A stretch of 64,000 bases of DNA from Methylotenera sp. RIFCSPLOWO2_02_FULL_45_14 (GCA_001803395.1 MHBU01000031.1:62001-126000), one strand, 5' to 3'. Positions 9,832-21,017 are shown, counted from the first letter of the stretch. The notes: generated by a model not told the origin, from the sequence alone. Numbers and translations are program-made.

Positions 9832-12216
9832 TTAGTTATCGTGTTGGGTGGCATTTGTAATGCTGGTTGAGAATTTGGTTAAGCGCAAGGCGTTTGCGAC
9901 CACAATCAATGAACTCACCGCCATGCCCAGCCCCGCTAACCAAGCGGATAACACACCAGAAAATGCCAGAGGGATGCTGATGAGGTTGTAAGCAATCGCC
10001 CATGCGATATTTTGTTTAATGATTTGCATGGTGTGTTGTGCATGGCGAATCAGGTATGGGATTTGACTAATGTCACCATTAAGAAAAACATAATCAGCAT
10101 GGGCTTGCGTTAACGGCACACCTTTACCCATGGCGATTGAAACATGCGCACTGGCTAAAATTGGACCATCATTAAGACCATCCCCCACCATCAGCACTTT
10201 TTTGTGTTGCGCTTTGAGTGTTTGCAAGCGTAACAGTTTGTCATGCGGGCTACAGGCCGATTGATAGTGTGAAATGCCAATTTCTTTTGCGGTATTTTCA
10301 ACGGCATTGGATTTATCACCAGATAAAAGTTCAATATCGAGGTTTGCTTGTTTTAGCAATTGTATGGTGAGTGCGGCCTGCTGTTTAATGGCTTCTTGTA
10401 GTGTGAATGTGGCTAACCAGCCGTTGGCATCGGCTAAAAACACCTGCTGACTATGCTGATTTATTTCAATGGCGCCACAAAATTGTGCAGCGCCTAATTT
10501 TAGTTCTCCAGTAACCAGTTTGGAGTCGTTGAGTAGGGCATTAGCCGTCAGGTTTTTTATAGAGGCGCTGATGCCGGCCCCAACCACTTCTTGAATGTTG
10601 TCCAGTTCGATAGCCAGTGCCAATTGCGGATTATTTTTACATGCGTTGAATAATGCACGGGAAATCGGGTGTAAAGAGTGTTTGGCAATGGCGCCAGCCA
10701 AGGCTAGGGCGAGTGATTCTGACAGGCCATCTTTGTGTTGAATCGCTTTAATTTGAATGTGATCTTCAGTCAGCGTGCCAGTTTTATCAAAAATGATGGT
10801 GTCAATATCGGCAATGTTTTCAATGGCTTGTAGCCGTTTGATTAAAATGCCGCGCTTAACAAAGGCGCTGGCACTGGATAGCATGGCGGCAGGCGTGGCT
10901 AAAGACAGCGCACATGGGCAGGTGACGATGAGCACGGCGGCGGCCGTCATTAGTGCGCGCCCATGATCAATATCCCACAATAGTGCAGCAGCCAGCGCTG
11001 CGCTTAATATCACAAATAGCAAAAATGGTCGCGCAACACGATCTGCCAACTGCGAAAGTCTGGGTTTTTCAATGGCAGCTTGGTTAATCAGGTTGACAAT
11101 TTGGCCATATTTGGTGGATTCACCAATGGTTTCAAGCGTCATGGTCACCGATTGGCGTAGATTGTAGCTACCAGCAATCACGGTGTCGTGCAGGTTTTTT
11201 GTAATTGGGGTTGATTCTCCAGTTAGTAGTGACTCATCAACGCTGGTGCTGCCAGAAACCAGTGTGCCATCGGCAGGAAAAGCTTCACCAATGTTGACAC
11301 GAACTGTGTCGCCAATTTTAAGTTGCGAATTAAGTACACGCGTAAAGGTGCCATCTGCATTTTGGCGCTCAGTGTTTTCAGGGATGCGGCTTACCAGGTT
11401 TTCTAGCGCACCTAAGGTTTTGCGATGCAGTTTGACTTCAATTAAACGTGCAGACAGTAAAAAGAACACGAACATGGTCAGTGAATCAAAATAGACGGTA
11501 TGCCCCCACCAGCCATTAGGTTCAAAAGTTGCGGCTGAACTCACAATAAATGTGATGATGATGCCCAATGCAACTGGCAGATCCATGCTGATTTGCCGTC
11601 GCTTTAAATCACGCAGTGCGTTGCTGAAAAACGTGTTGCTGGAAAATAACAACACAGGCAGGCTAAGTAGCCATGATGCCCAATTAAGTAGATGAAGAAT
11701 GTCGGGTGAAATTTCACCTGGCTCTGTGAAGTATGTCGGGCTTGCGTACATCATCACCTGCATCATGCAGAAGCCTGCGACCATCCAACGCCAAAATGCG
11801 GCACGTTGTTTTTTGAGCGACTCTTGGTCGCTCATCAGCTCGGATGCAGGGCTGGCGCTATAACCCAAGGCTTGAATCGTAGCGAGAATTTTTGAGGGTA
11901 GCGTGATTGCAGGTGACCACACCACAACCGCACGTCTTTTAGACATACTCACGCGCGCACTCACCACGCCAGGAGACGCCTGCAAGCCTTGCTCAATAAT
12001 GCCAGAACAAGCAGCGCAACGCAGACCATCTAGTAATAAGTTAGATTGCACCAGCGATTTTGAGGCATCATGATCAAATGGCTGGCTAAACGCTTGCCAT
12101 TGATCTTCGGTATCTAAAATGGTCCAGGCTGGGTTTGGTGAAACGTCTTCAGCAGTGAGGGTGTTGGTTAGCAAAAACTTACTCCATGCAAGGTGTTGAT
12201 GATGGGGGGTAGCCAA
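9832..12216 (-). CDS. ccoI: heavy-metal translocating P-type ATPase (CcoI/FixI-like copper ATPase)
   Basis: HMA GLRCAACSGII, CPCALSLATPAAM, DKTGTLTED, GDGLNDGPIL; adjacent to ccoS. Confidence 0.92.
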   Translation of the reverse strand: MATPHHQHLAWSKFLLTNTLTAEDVSPNPAWTILDTEDQWQAFSQPFDHDASKSLVQSNLLLDGLRCAACSGIIEQGLQASPGVVSARVSMSKRRAVVVWSPAITLPSKILATIQALGYSASPASELMSDQESLKKQRAAFWRWMVAGFCMMQVMMYASPTYFTEPGEISPDILHLLNWASWLLSLPVLLFSSNTFFSNALRDLKRRQISMDLPVALGIIITFIVSSAATFEPNGWWGHTVYFDSLTMFVFFLLSARLIEVKLHRKTLGALENLVSRIPENTERQNADGTFTRVLNSQLKIGDTVRVNIGEAFPADGTLVSGSTSVDESLLTGESTPITKNLHDTVIAGSYNLRQSVTMTLETIGESTKYGQIVNLINQAAIEKPRLSQLADRVARPFLLFVILSAALAAALLWDIDHGRALMTAAAVLIVTCPCALSLATPAAMLSSASAFVKRGILIKRLQAIENIADIDTIIFDKTGTLTEDHIQIKAIQHKDGLSESLALALAGAIAKHSLHPISRALFNACKNNPQLALAIELDNIQEVVGAGISASIKNLTANALLNDSKLVTGELKLGAAQFCGAIEINQHSQQVFLADANGWLATFTLQEAIKQQAALTIQLLKQANLDIELLSGDKSNAVENTAKEIGISHYQSACSPHDKLLRLQTLKAQHKKVLMVGDGLNDGPILASAHVSIAMGKGVPLTQAHADYVFLNGDISQIPYLIRHAQHTMQIIKQNIAWAIAYNLISIPLAFSGVLSAWLAGLGMAVSSLIVVANALRLTKFSTSITNATQHDN

Positions 12217-12326
12217 ATTTAGGAAAGAGGTTTTTAATGCTCTTTGGAAGTGTAATTATATATTGAAAAACAAGGTTTCAACCCCATATCGAGTCTAGGT
12301 TAACCTTATAAACACAGGAGTGAAAC

Positions 12327-14921
12327 ATGCGCTTTGATAAATTAACGACTAAATTTCAACAAGCACTGAATGATGCACAAAGTTTGGCGGTGGCGAGTGA
12401 TTGCCCCACGATAGAGGCTTTGCATTTGTTGTCAGCGTTGCTTAATCAGGATGATGGTGGAACCAGTTCGTTATTAGCGCATGCCGGGGTGCATTTGGCA
12501 CCACTTAAAACCGGGCTAACTCATGCGATTGAGAATTTACCAAAATCATCGGCTAGTTCTGGCGAGGTGTCGCTGTCACGTGACCTTAATAACCTGCTTA
12601 ACGTGACAGATAAGCTGGCGTTAAAGCGTGGTGATGGTTTTATTGCCAGCGAGATGTTTTTGTTGGCATTGGCGGACGATAAAGGCGCTGCTGGTAAATT
12701 ACTCAAGACGCATGGCTTGTCTAAAACGGCTTTGGAACAGGCGATTGATGCCGTGCGTGGCGGTGAACAGGTAAATGAGTCTGATGCTGAATCTAATCGC
12801 GAGGCACTCAAAAAATATACGGTTGATTTAACTGAACGAGCCAGATTGGGCAAGTTAGACCCAGTGATTGGGCGTGATGATGAGATTCGCCGCGCTATTC
12901 AAATTCTCGGACGCCGTACAAAAAATAACCCGGTGCTGATTGGTGAACCTGGCGTGGGTAAAACCGCGATTGTCGAAGGCTTGGCACAGCGTATTGTTAA
13001 CGGTGAAGTGCCAGATTCACTCAAGGGTAAAAAAGTCTTGTCTTTGGATATGGCGGCTTTGCTGGCAGGTGCCAAATACCGTGGTGATTTTGAAGAGCGG
13101 CTGAAATCTGTGCTAAAAGAATTGGCGCAGGATGAAGGTCAAACCATCGTGTTTATTGATGAAATTCATACCATGGTGGGGGCAGGCAAGGCGGAAGGTG
13201 CGATGGATGCCGGCAATATGCTTAAACCTGCTTTGGCGCGTGGTGAGTTGCATTGTGTGGGCGCAACCACTTTAGATGAATACCGCAAATATATTGAAAA
13301 AGATGCCGCATTAGAGCGCCGCTTTCAAAAAGTGTTGGTCGATGAGCCGACAGTTGAGGCGACTATTGCTATTTTGCGCGGGCTGCAAGAAAAATATGAG
13401 TTGCATCACGGCGTAGAAATTACCGATCCTGCTATTGTGGCAGCGGCAGAGCTTTCACATCGTTATATTACTGACCGTTTTTTGCCAGATAAAGCGATTG
13501 ATTTGATTGATGAAGCGGCAAGCCGCATCAAGATGGAGATTGACTCCAAGCCTGAGGTGATGGATAAATTAGAGCGTCGTTTAATTCAGCTAAAAATAGA
13601 GCGCGAAGCGGTGCGCCGCGAAAAAGACGAAGGCAGCAGAAAGCGCTTTGAGCTGATTGAAGAAGAAATTACCAAGCTTGAAAAAGAATACGCTGACCTG
13701 GAAGAAATTTGGAAAGCTGAAAAAGCGCAAGTGCAAGGCTCTGCGCACATTAAAGAAGCGATAGAGAAAGTTAAATTTGAGATGGAAGAAGCCACGCGTA
13801 AAGGCGAGTGGCAGAAAGTCTCTGAGCTGCAATACGGCAAACTGCCACAACTTGAAACGCAATTAAAACAAGCCTCCAGTGCTGAATCTACTTCAGCACA
13901 AAGCAAACATAGAATGTTACGCACTGAAGTAGGCGCGGATGAAATTGCCGAAGTGGTGAGCCGTGCCACGGGCATTCCCGTGAGCAAAATGATGACGGGC
14001 GAACGTGAAAAACTGCTGACCATGGAGGCTAAGTTGCATGAGCGCGTGGTTGGGCAGGATGAAGCGGTGCGTTTAGTGTCCGATGCGATTCGGCGTTCGC
14101 GTTCAGGTTTAGGTGACCCTGGTCGTCCTTATGGCAGCTTTCTATTCTTGGGGCCAACCGGCGTGGGTAAAACCGAGCTATGTAAATCATTAGCTAACTT
14201 TTTATTTGACTCTGAAGATCACTTGATTCGTATCGACATGAGTGAATTTATGGAGAAGCATTCAGTGGCACGCATGATTGGTGCGCCTCCTGGCTATGTG
14301 GGTTACGAAGAAGGCGGTACGCTGACGGAAGCGGTGCGTCGCAAACCTTACAGCGTGATCTTGCTGGATGAAGTGGAAAAAGCACACCCTGATGTATTTA
14401 ATGTGCTGCTACAAGTGTTGGATGATGGTCGCTTGACCGATGGTCAAGGGCGTACTGTTGATTTTAAAAACACCGTGATTATCATGACGTCTAATTTAGG
14501 TAGCCAGATGATACAGAGTATGGCTGACCAAGATTACCAAGTGGTGAAGTTAGCGGTAATGGGTGAGGTGAAAACGCATTTCAGACCTGAATTTGTCAAC
14601 CGTATTGATGAAGTGGTGGTGTTTCATGCGCTTGGTGAAGCTAACATTAAATCAATTGCGGCTATTCAGTTGCAGACTTTAGCTAAACGCTTGAACGCAA
14701 TGGATATGCAATTGGAGCTGACAGAAGCTGCCATTACAGAAATTGCCAATGCCGGCTTTGACCCAGTGTATGGTGCGCGCCCTCTTAAACGTGCGATACA
14801 GAGTGAGATTGAAAACCCATTAGCGCGTGAAATTTTAGCGGGGAATTTTGTGGCTAAAGATACGATCAAAGTGGATGTGAAGGCGGGTAAGCTTGTGTTT
14901 TCAAAATCTAATGCCTCATGA
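12327..14921 (+). CDS. clpB: ATP-dependent chaperone ClpB
   Basis: Two AAA modules ([33 protein letters not shown]), middle coiled-coil domain, 864 aa. Confidence 0.98.
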   Translation: MRFDKLTTKFQQALNDAQSLAVASDCPTIEALHLLSALLNQDDGGTSSLLAHAGVHLAPLKTGLTHAIENLPKSSASSGEVSLSRDLNNLLNVTDKLALKRGDGFIASEMFLLALADDKGAAGKLLKTHGLSKTALEQAIDAVRGGEQVNESDAESNREALKKYTVDLTERARLGKLDPVIGRDDEIRRAIQILGRRTKNNPVLIGEPGVGKTAIVEGLAQRIVNGEVPDSLKGKKVLSLDMAALLAGAKYRGDFEERLKSVLKELAQDEGQTIVFIDEIHTMVGAGKAEGAMDAGNMLKPALARGELHCVGATTLDEYRKYIEKDAALERRFQKVLVDEPTVEATIAILRGLQEKYELHHGVEITDPAIVAAAELSHRYITDRFLPDKAIDLIDEAASRIKMEIDSKPEVMDKLERRLIQLKIEREAVRREKDEGSRKRFELIEEEITKLEKEYADLEEIWKAEKAQVQGSAHIKEAIEKVKFEMEEATRKGEWQKVSELQYGKLPQLETQLKQASSAESTSAQSKHRMLRTEVGADEIAEVVSRATGIPVSKMMTGEREKLLTMEAKLHERVVGQDEAVRLVSDAIRRSRSGLGDPGRPYGSFLFLGPTGVGKTELCKSLANFLFDSEDHLIRIDMSEFMEKHSVARMIGAPPGYVGYEEGGTLTEAVRRKPYSVILLDEVEKAHPDVFNVLLQVLDDGRLTDGQGRTVDFKNTVIIMTSNLGSQMIQSMADQDYQVVKLAVMGEVKTHFRPEFVNRIDEVVVFHALGEANIKSIAAIQLQTLAKRLNAMDMQLELTEAAITEIANAGFDPVYGARPLKRAIQSEIENPLAREILAGNFVAKDTIKVDVKAGKLVFSKSNAS

Positions 14922-14988
14922 TTTTACAGCGTGATTTAAAAGCGTTTGAAGGTCTTTGCACGACTGAAACTCTGTAGCGTTAACATTA

Positions 14989-15041
14989 TTCGTCATTTTC
15001 TCTGTTCCCTGAGCTTGTCGAAGGGTGGTGAAAATGACGAA
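14989..15041. repeat. Nested palindromic repeat (12-bp outer inverted repeat) downstream of clpB
   Basis: ttcgtcattttc ... gaaaatgacgaa perfect 12-bp arms around ccctgagcttgtcgaaggg. Confidence 0.75.
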
Positions 15042-15119
15042 GCTGTTTAAAGCGTTTAGTGAGTTAATAAGGTTGTGCCTTCACCCCAATGCCCTATGAT
15101 TGATGTTGAAAGGCGTGGA

Positions 15120-15704
15120 ATGATGCGTAAATGCATTTATTTTTTTAGAAGCTTCTTAAAGTTTAGCTTTTTATTAGCTGGTTTCTTATTTGTGCTTACA
15201 GGGTGCAGTACATCAAGTCAGCAGCAAAATATGAAGCCGCCGCAGATAGATCGTATTTCAGAAGCTGAGTTGGCGCGAATCATACCAACGCCAGTGGCCG
15301 AACTCAGTTTGGATGATGTTGTTAGATTAAGTAAAGCAGGTAGCAGTGCCGACCAAATCATTGAAAAAATTAAAACCAGCAACTCTTTATACGATTTAAC
15401 GCCCAGCCAAAGTATTGCATTAAGTCAGCAGGGCGTTGATTCCCAAGTGTTAGATTATATGCACACCAGTCGAGAACTTGCCTTAAGAAACAGCATCGCC
15501 GATGAAATCAATAAGCGTGAGAAAGAAAAACGTGACGAGGTGGAACGGCTAAAACGCCAACAGTTGCAGCAACAACGTTTTTACGACCCTTTTTGCCGAG
15601 GCTTTTATGGGTTTTATCCTTATGGATACGGGGCTTATGGCTCAAGATTTGGCTCTCACTTTGGCCTAGGCGCCGGCTATGCAAGGCCATGGGATTGCTG
15701 GTAA
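15120..15704 (+). CDS. hypothetical lipoprotein with Gly/Tyr-rich C-terminus
   Basis: Signal peptide with lipobox FLFVLTGCSTSS; C-term FYGFYPYGYGAYGSRFG. Confidence 0.7.
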   Translation: MMRKCIYFFRSFLKFSFLLAGFLFVLTGCSTSSQQQNMKPPQIDRISEAELARIIPTPVAELSLDDVVRLSKAGSSADQIIEKIKTSNSLYDLTPSQSIALSQQGVDSQVLDYMHTSRELALRNSIADEINKREKEKRDEVERLKRQQLQQQRFYDPFCRGFYGFYPYGYGAYGSRFGSHFGLGAGYARPWDCW

Positions 15705-15868
15705 TCTAAATCGACACTGTTTAGGTTATTGACAGCACAATGTATCATGACGATTAAACCGATAATTTCGGCTGCCGGGATTAGATAACTTTTGTTCGCC
15801 TGTCTATCAGATAAAAAGTCTTTTTTGTATTGTCGATAGAGGGCTCTGGTAATCCGTCAACTAATTCA

Positions 15869-16018
15869 TATATGGGCATCTCTAAAAATTCAAGTTTCTA
15901 TGCTAAGCAAGACGCGAGCAAAAAATTATGACGCTGCATATGCTTGATATGTAAGGAGTAATTTTTTGTGAATAACGCCGCATAGCAACGGAAATTGGAT
16001 TTTTAGAGGTGCCATATA
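15869..16018. mobile_element. MITE-like element with terminal inverted repeats
   Basis: Ends tatatgggcatctctaaaaattcaa and (rev. comp.) tatatggcacctctaaaaatccaa; about 150 bp, no ORF. Confidence 0.65.
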
Positions 16019-16020
16019 AG

Positions 16021-16938
16021 CTACTGAGCCACCTGCTGCCGCAGATACTCTTTACGTTTCATTGCGAGGTAATCAACCCGTTCTACTTCATGCAGCTGGC
16101 GGGCGTACTGATCGGTGCCGTCATACCATTTCTGCAACCTTTTCTCTAACTGATCCTTGGTTGGTGCGGTCAACGCGGCAAGATAAGCATCGATAGCCAG
16201 GTAATAGCGCATGGTATTGCGTTCCACCACGCCACGTACCCCTTTAATATAGGTAGGTTGGCCATTGGGTAGTTTGCCGGTGACAGTAAACCCGACCTTA
16301 TCCCTGCCGATTGTTGCCAGGTAGCCTTGCATGGTGAGGCTACCAGTTAAACCAAAGGTATAGGCATAGGTGAAATGCAGAAAGGTGCGCCCATATTTAA
16401 CCGGTGTAGCTTCAACCCAGATGCGATAGTCACGGGTGCTCAAGGGCCCGTTCTCAGCATTGAGTTCCAAGGCGAAATAATCCGGTGTCGTGATTATCCC
16501 GCGATAGTTGAATTCGACACGATAGGCATCCGCCAGCGGCTGAAAGTATTTCTTACCGAGATCTACAGTGAGGACAGTGTCAGCTTTGCTGCTGGAAGCA
16601 TGACAGTATTTGATATTAACGTGCAGTATCAGCACATCACACCAATGCGCCGGGTTGTTGAGCGCCTCGTTAACGGTGGCAAACGGATAATCGACTACGG
16701 CATAGATTTCGCCCTTCAGATCGTGCGAAGATTCTGCCGAATTAAGATAGAGCGCACGTTGAAACTGATTGTTGCGTAGCTGCTTGCCCAATTCCGTGTA
16801 CTTGGCGCGCAGCGGTATGTTGGACACATCTGGCTCTGCGGCAAAAGATTTCCCGCAAACAAGCCATACGCAGCAGATAAGCACAAAAACTGGCATCCAT
16901 CGCAACGACCTTGCCTTGAGCCGCTGGCTAATATACAT
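16021..16938 (-). CDS. hypothetical secreted protein
   Basis: Long ORF with N-terminal hydrophobic signal; adjacent and co-oriented with PLD gene. Confidence 0.6.
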   Translation of the reverse strand: MYISQRLKARSLRWMPVFVLICCVWLVCGKSFAAEPDVSNIPLRAKYTELGKQLRNNQFQRALYLNSAESSHDLKGEIYAVVDYPFATVNEALNNPAHWCDVLILHVNIKYCHASSSKADTVLTVDLGKKYFQPLADAYRVEFNYRGIITTPDYFALELNAENGPLSTRDYRIWVEATPVKYGRTFLHFTYAYTFGLTGSLTMQGYLATIGRDKVGFTVTGKLPNGQPTYIKGVRGVVERNTMRYYLAIDAYLAALTAPTKDQLEKRLQKWYDGTDQYARQLHEVERVDYLAMKRKEYLRQQVAQ

Positions 16939-17009
16939 ATACTTTAATTCTCATTTGAAAAATTTACTGTATTGTAAAAAGTCGGTTTGAATCGGTGCAT
17001 ATTGGTGAT

Positions 17010-18404
17010 TTACAACCAGCGCGCCCACAAGCGCGCAGTCCTTTCTTTGATGCGGGCGACGATTGAACGTTTTCTCCATGCTTCGAGCGTAATAAGTTTG
17101 GACGATTCCAGGTCTTTCTCAAACAGGGCCTGCATTTGTGCACCGAAATCCTGGCCCAGCATGACGGCGTTGATCTCCTGATTATTGACGAAACTACGCC
17201 AGTCGAGGTTGGTTGAGCCTATGGTGGACCACACGCCGTCTATGAGCGCGGTTTTGGCATGCAGCAATGCATCCTGTCTTTCATAAATCTTGACATTAGC
17301 GCTCAGCAGCTCGTCGTAATAAGAACGCGAAGCATAAAACACCATGGCCGAATCGGTTGTTTCAGGTAGCAATAGTCGCACATCTACGCCGCGCTGCACC
17401 GCTTCCTTCAGTGCAGCAAGCAGTTGCGGATCTGGAACAAAATAGGCATTGGTCAGAAAAATCTGGGTTTCTGCGCTATTAATGGCGGAGAGCAAGGTTA
17501 CATACATCTGGCTGTAAGGCTCCTCGGGCGAACTGCCGATGGCACGCACGACTTCATTGCCCTTGTTCCCAGGCTCAGGAAAATAAGCTTTGTCAGCTAA
17601 TGGATCGCCTTTTTGCTGATTCCATGTCGCTATAAATAATTTCTGGAATTCGCTAACCACTGGCCCCGCCATACGCAAATGAGTATCACGCCATTGCTGT
17701 TTGTTTTTGGTTGCTTTTGATTTGCCAAATGACCCGCTGGAATAGACACTGCTGATATTGATACCGCCCACAAAGGCGACCTGCCCATCCACAATCAATA
17801 GCTTACGGTGATCACGCTGATTGACTTGCCAACCCTTACGTGTGATGAGCGGATTGATCGGATTATATTCCAACACATTGATACCGCTTTCTTTCAGCGG
17901 TTTGAAAAACTCTTTCGGTGTGCTGATTGAGCCTACGCTGTCGTAGATAAGGTTTACCTGCACGCCACTACTTTGCTTGCTGATTAATTGCTTGGCAAAT
18001 CGTTGCCCAATTTCATCATCTTCGATGATGAAGGTCTCCATATTGATATGGTCTTTTGCATTTTCGATGGCTGCGAACATGGCGTCATAGGTTGTCGGGC
18101 CATCGACCAGAAGTTCTACCTTATTGCCTACTACCAGCGGGCTACCAACAATTTCCGTCTCCAGTGCCAGATGTTTATCGAAGATATTGGTCTCGTCACC
18201 ATTTTTTTTAAGTTTGGCGAGAACCGCCTTGCTCTGCTGGGCAGTCAGCGGTCCATGCGCACCATCTAACTGTACCGGATGCGATGGCTGCATTGCCATG
18301 TCGGGCACCATGGTGGGTATTGACGAACAGCCTGTGAGCACTGTCAGGCAAAGCGCTGCTACCAATTGTGTAGTGCTGACATACTTAAATTTTTTTATAT
18401 GCAT
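17010..18404 (-). CDS. phospholipase D-family / cardiolipin synthase-like lipoprotein
   Basis: Two HKD motifs (DHRKLLIVDGQVAFVGG; LLHAKTALIDGVWSTIGSTNLD) and lipobox VLTGCSS. Confidence 0.9.
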   Translation of the reverse strand: MHIKKFKYVSTTQLVAALCLTVLTGCSSIPTMVPDMAMQPSHPVQLDGAHGPLTAQQSKAVLAKLKKNGDETNIFDKHLALETEIVGSPLVVGNKVELLVDGPTTYDAMFAAIENAKDHINMETFIIEDDEIGQRFAKQLISKQSSGVQVNLIYDSVGSISTPKEFFKPLKESGINVLEYNPINPLITRKGWQVNQRDHRKLLIVDGQVAFVGGINISSVYSSGSFGKSKATKNKQQWRDTHLRMAGPVVSEFQKLFIATWNQQKGDPLADKAYFPEPGNKGNEVVRAIGSSPEEPYSQMYVTLLSAINSAETQIFLTNAYFVPDPQLLAALKEAVQRGVDVRLLLPETTDSAMVFYASRSYYDELLSANVKIYERQDALLHAKTALIDGVWSTIGSTNLDWRSFVNNQEINAVMLGQDFGAQMQALFEKDLESSKLITLEAWRKRSIVARIKERTARLWARWL

Positions 18405-18782
18405 CAGTATTACCCTCAAACAGTCATTCCACTCTGTATTCACAATGAAGGAAGACCACAAGCAGCACAAAACCTTCCCTCGGTGAGGTCAATTCCCATG
18501 TCGGAAGTTGCCAGAGAGAATGGTTCCCTAAGTCAGGAAGTTAAATTACCGTGTAATTTTACTGCCGTCTGTACGTTAGCGCACGTATATTCGGCCATTA
18601 AAATATAGCTCAATGATCGGTTGACGAGCTTAACGGGTCATTGCATATTTTTACTTTTTATGTGCGATACCGAACGGAAGTGCCTAGGTTTGGTCCAGTA
18701 ATATATGACAAGTTAGAGTTAATGTCGCATTTCGTTGACAATCATGACTCCGACCTTTAGTTATAGAGCTGGAGGTGACAAA

Positions 18783-20012
18783 ATGTTTAAAATTCGCTAT
18801 GTATTCATTGTGTTAGGGATGTTGTTCTGCTCGGCAGCTTCTGCTGCTGTTCAGGTGAGTATCGGTATTGGGCTTCCAAACGTAAGCATCGGGATCAACG
18901 TACCAGCCTATCCAGAGTTTGTCATCGTGCCGGGTTACCCGGTCTACTACGCACCACAAATGGAAGCAAACTTCTTCTTTTATGATGGCTTGTACTGGGT
19001 TTACCAAGATGATAACTGGTACGAAAGTTCTTGGTACAACGGCCCTTGGTGGCTTGTAGATCCAGAGTATGTGCCGTTATTTGTACTGCGAATTCCTGTG
19101 CGCTACTATCGCCTACCGCCTGCTTACTTTATTGGATGGCAGTTTGATGCATCGCCGCGTTGGGGTGATCACTGGGGTCATGATTGGAATCAGCGTAGAA
19201 GTGGGTGGGATAGATGGAACCGTAGCTCTGCCCCAGCACCGGCGCCGTTGCCTGCTTATCAACGGCAATATTCAGGAGATCGGTATCCTCGACAAGTGGA
19301 ACAGCAGCATGAGCTTCATCAACAGAATTATCGTTATCAGCCACGCGATCCTGTAGTTCGTCAACACCAGCAGGAGCAATTGAAACAAAGAACACCTACT
19401 CAGCAGGAAAAACAAAGAATGCCTGAAGAGAGAGGTTCTAAGCAGCAGGATAACCAACAATCTATACCACGTCAGCAAGATAGACCAGAAACCCCACGCT
19501 CACAATCACCGCAAAAGGGCGGTGTAGATGTTCAGCGGTCAACCCCAGCCTCTCCACAACAGGAACGCCCGGAAGTTCAAGATTCTAGGCAGCAACCACA
19601 GCCGAGGCTAGACCAGCGTGAACAGCAGATGCCAGGGGCGCCTGCTCAGCAGGTAAAACCTCAGCAAGAAAGACAGAGAGCTCCTGAGGATAGAGGTGTT
19701 AAGCAGCAAGATATCCAGCGTTCTACGCCACCTCAGCAGGCTACACCACCTCAGCAGGATAGCCCGGCCGCCACGCGCTCACAGCCACCGCAAAAGGGAG
19801 GCATAGAAGTTCAGAGGTCAACTCCCTCATCTCCGCAACAGGGACGCCCTGAAGTTCAAGATCGCAGCCAGCAATCACAGCAAGGGCCAGGCCAGCCTGA
19901 GCAGCAGAAACCAAAGTCATCGGGACAGAAAGAGAAGCAGCAAGGGAAGGACACTACGAGTGAGCCAAAACGGGAGCAAGAACAGGAGCAAGGTCGAGGT
20001 CGCAATGAATGA
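18783..20012 (+). CDS. secreted Gln/Pro-rich repeat protein
   Basis: Signal peptide, aromatic-rich N-domain (FFYDGLYWVYQDDNWYESSWYNGPWW), then low-complexity Q/P/R tail with internal duplication. Confidence 0.7.
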   Translation: MFKIRYVFIVLGMLFCSAASAAVQVSIGIGLPNVSIGINVPAYPEFVIVPGYPVYYAPQMEANFFFYDGLYWVYQDDNWYESSWYNGPWWLVDPEYVPLFVLRIPVRYYRLPPAYFIGWQFDASPRWGDHWGHDWNQRRSGWDRWNRSSAPAPAPLPAYQRQYSGDRYPRQVEQQHELHQQNYRYQPRDPVVRQHQQEQLKQRTPTQQEKQRMPEERGSKQQDNQQSIPRQQDRPETPRSQSPQKGGVDVQRSTPASPQQERPEVQDSRQQPQPRLDQREQQMPGAPAQQVKPQQERQRAPEDRGVKQQDIQRSTPPQQATPPQQDSPAATRSQPPQKGGIEVQRSTPSSPQQGRPEVQDRSQQSQQGPGQPEQQKPKSSGQKEKQQGKDTTSEPKREQEQEQGRGRNE

Positions 20013-20417
20013 TACAGGTTGAGCTGATCTTTAGTGAACTTACATCGCGTAACAACAGGAAAGTTATTGGCTCACTTTGTTTTAAAGTAATCAAGCGCGA
20101 CTAGGATATTCAACATGAAACGTTTCTTGATCGCACTGGCAGCGGTCTTTGCCAACCTTATCACCCTAGCGTGGATGGAATAAATAAGTAGTAATAATCT
20201 CAACGTACGCCTCTGCAGATTGCGGAGGCATGCGTGTCTATACACCATGTATTTGCTGGTGGTGATCATAAAAATTATGCGCAATGTGTACGTTGCCGCA
20301 CAGAGTGATTTTTAAAAGAAGAGCATCATAAACCTACTGGAGTGAGTAGCAGTAAGTTACACAGCTTGAAATTTAGTATCACTCTTTTTTATTTAAACTT
20401 ATATGGAGAATACAATC

Positions 20418-20759
20418 ATGAAACAACTTAAATACATTCCTACGATTATCCTTGCTGGCATGTTGGTGGTCACGGTGGGTTGTACCTCAACGCCCAAGAA
20501 AGAAGATACATCAATGTCCAAGAAGGAAAGGGCAGGAGAATACATTGATGACAGTGTAATTACGACGAGGGTAAAAGCAGCGGTATTCAATGAATCTTCG
20601 TTAAAATCTTTTGAAATAAACGTCGAAACCTACAAAGGTGTAGTGCAGTTGAGTGGTTTTGTTAATTCAGAAGCCGATATTGCAAAAGCTGTAGAAGTTG
20701 CACGTAACGTTAAGGGTGTGACATCAGTTAAAAATGACATGCGACTTAAGGTTAAGTAG
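20418..20759 (+). CDS. BON domain-containing lipoprotein
   Basis: Lipobox VVTVGCTST; IDDSVITTRVKAAVFNESSLKSFEINVETYKGVVQLSGFVNSE BON pattern. Confidence 0.92.
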   Translation: MKQLKYIPTIILAGMLVVTVGCTSTPKKEDTSMSKKERAGEYIDDSVITTRVKAAVFNESSLKSFEINVETYKGVVQLSGFVNSEADIAKAVEVARNVKGVTSVKNDMRLKVK

Positions 20760-20791
20760 TAAATCTGCACGTCTAATAAGGAGTATAAAAA

Positions 20792-20929
20792 ATGCTTGAA
20801 ACTATTGCGATTATATTGATTATTCTTTGGGTACTTGGCTTAGTCTCAGCGTACACCATGGGCGGATTTATTCATATTCTCCTGGTTATCGCGATTGTGA
20901 TGGTGTTAGTGCGTGTCATTGGAAGATAG
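20792..20929 (+). CDS. lmo0937-family small membrane protein
   Basis: Manual translation MLETIAIILIILWVLGLVSAYTMGGFIHILLVIAIVMVLVRVIGR*; RBS taaggag upstream. Confidence 0.85.
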   Translation: MLETIAIILIILWVLGLVSAYTMGGFIHILLVIAIVMVLVRVIGR

Positions 20930-21017
20930 GCGTCTATAACGATCTTAGGTTTTTCGAAGCACAAGGTGTCTAGTAAAACAACTATATTGGATTACTAGAC
21001 TTTCCCACTACCAAAAC

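Noticed and set aside
13586-14023. 145-aa ORF antisense to clpB
   Set aside because: Shadow of the clpB coiled-coil region; Ser/Phe-rich with no family signature.
20116-20181. 22-aa peptide MKRFLIALAAVFANLITLAWME
   Set aside because: Looks signal-like but too short and without recognised homologs to call from sequence alone.
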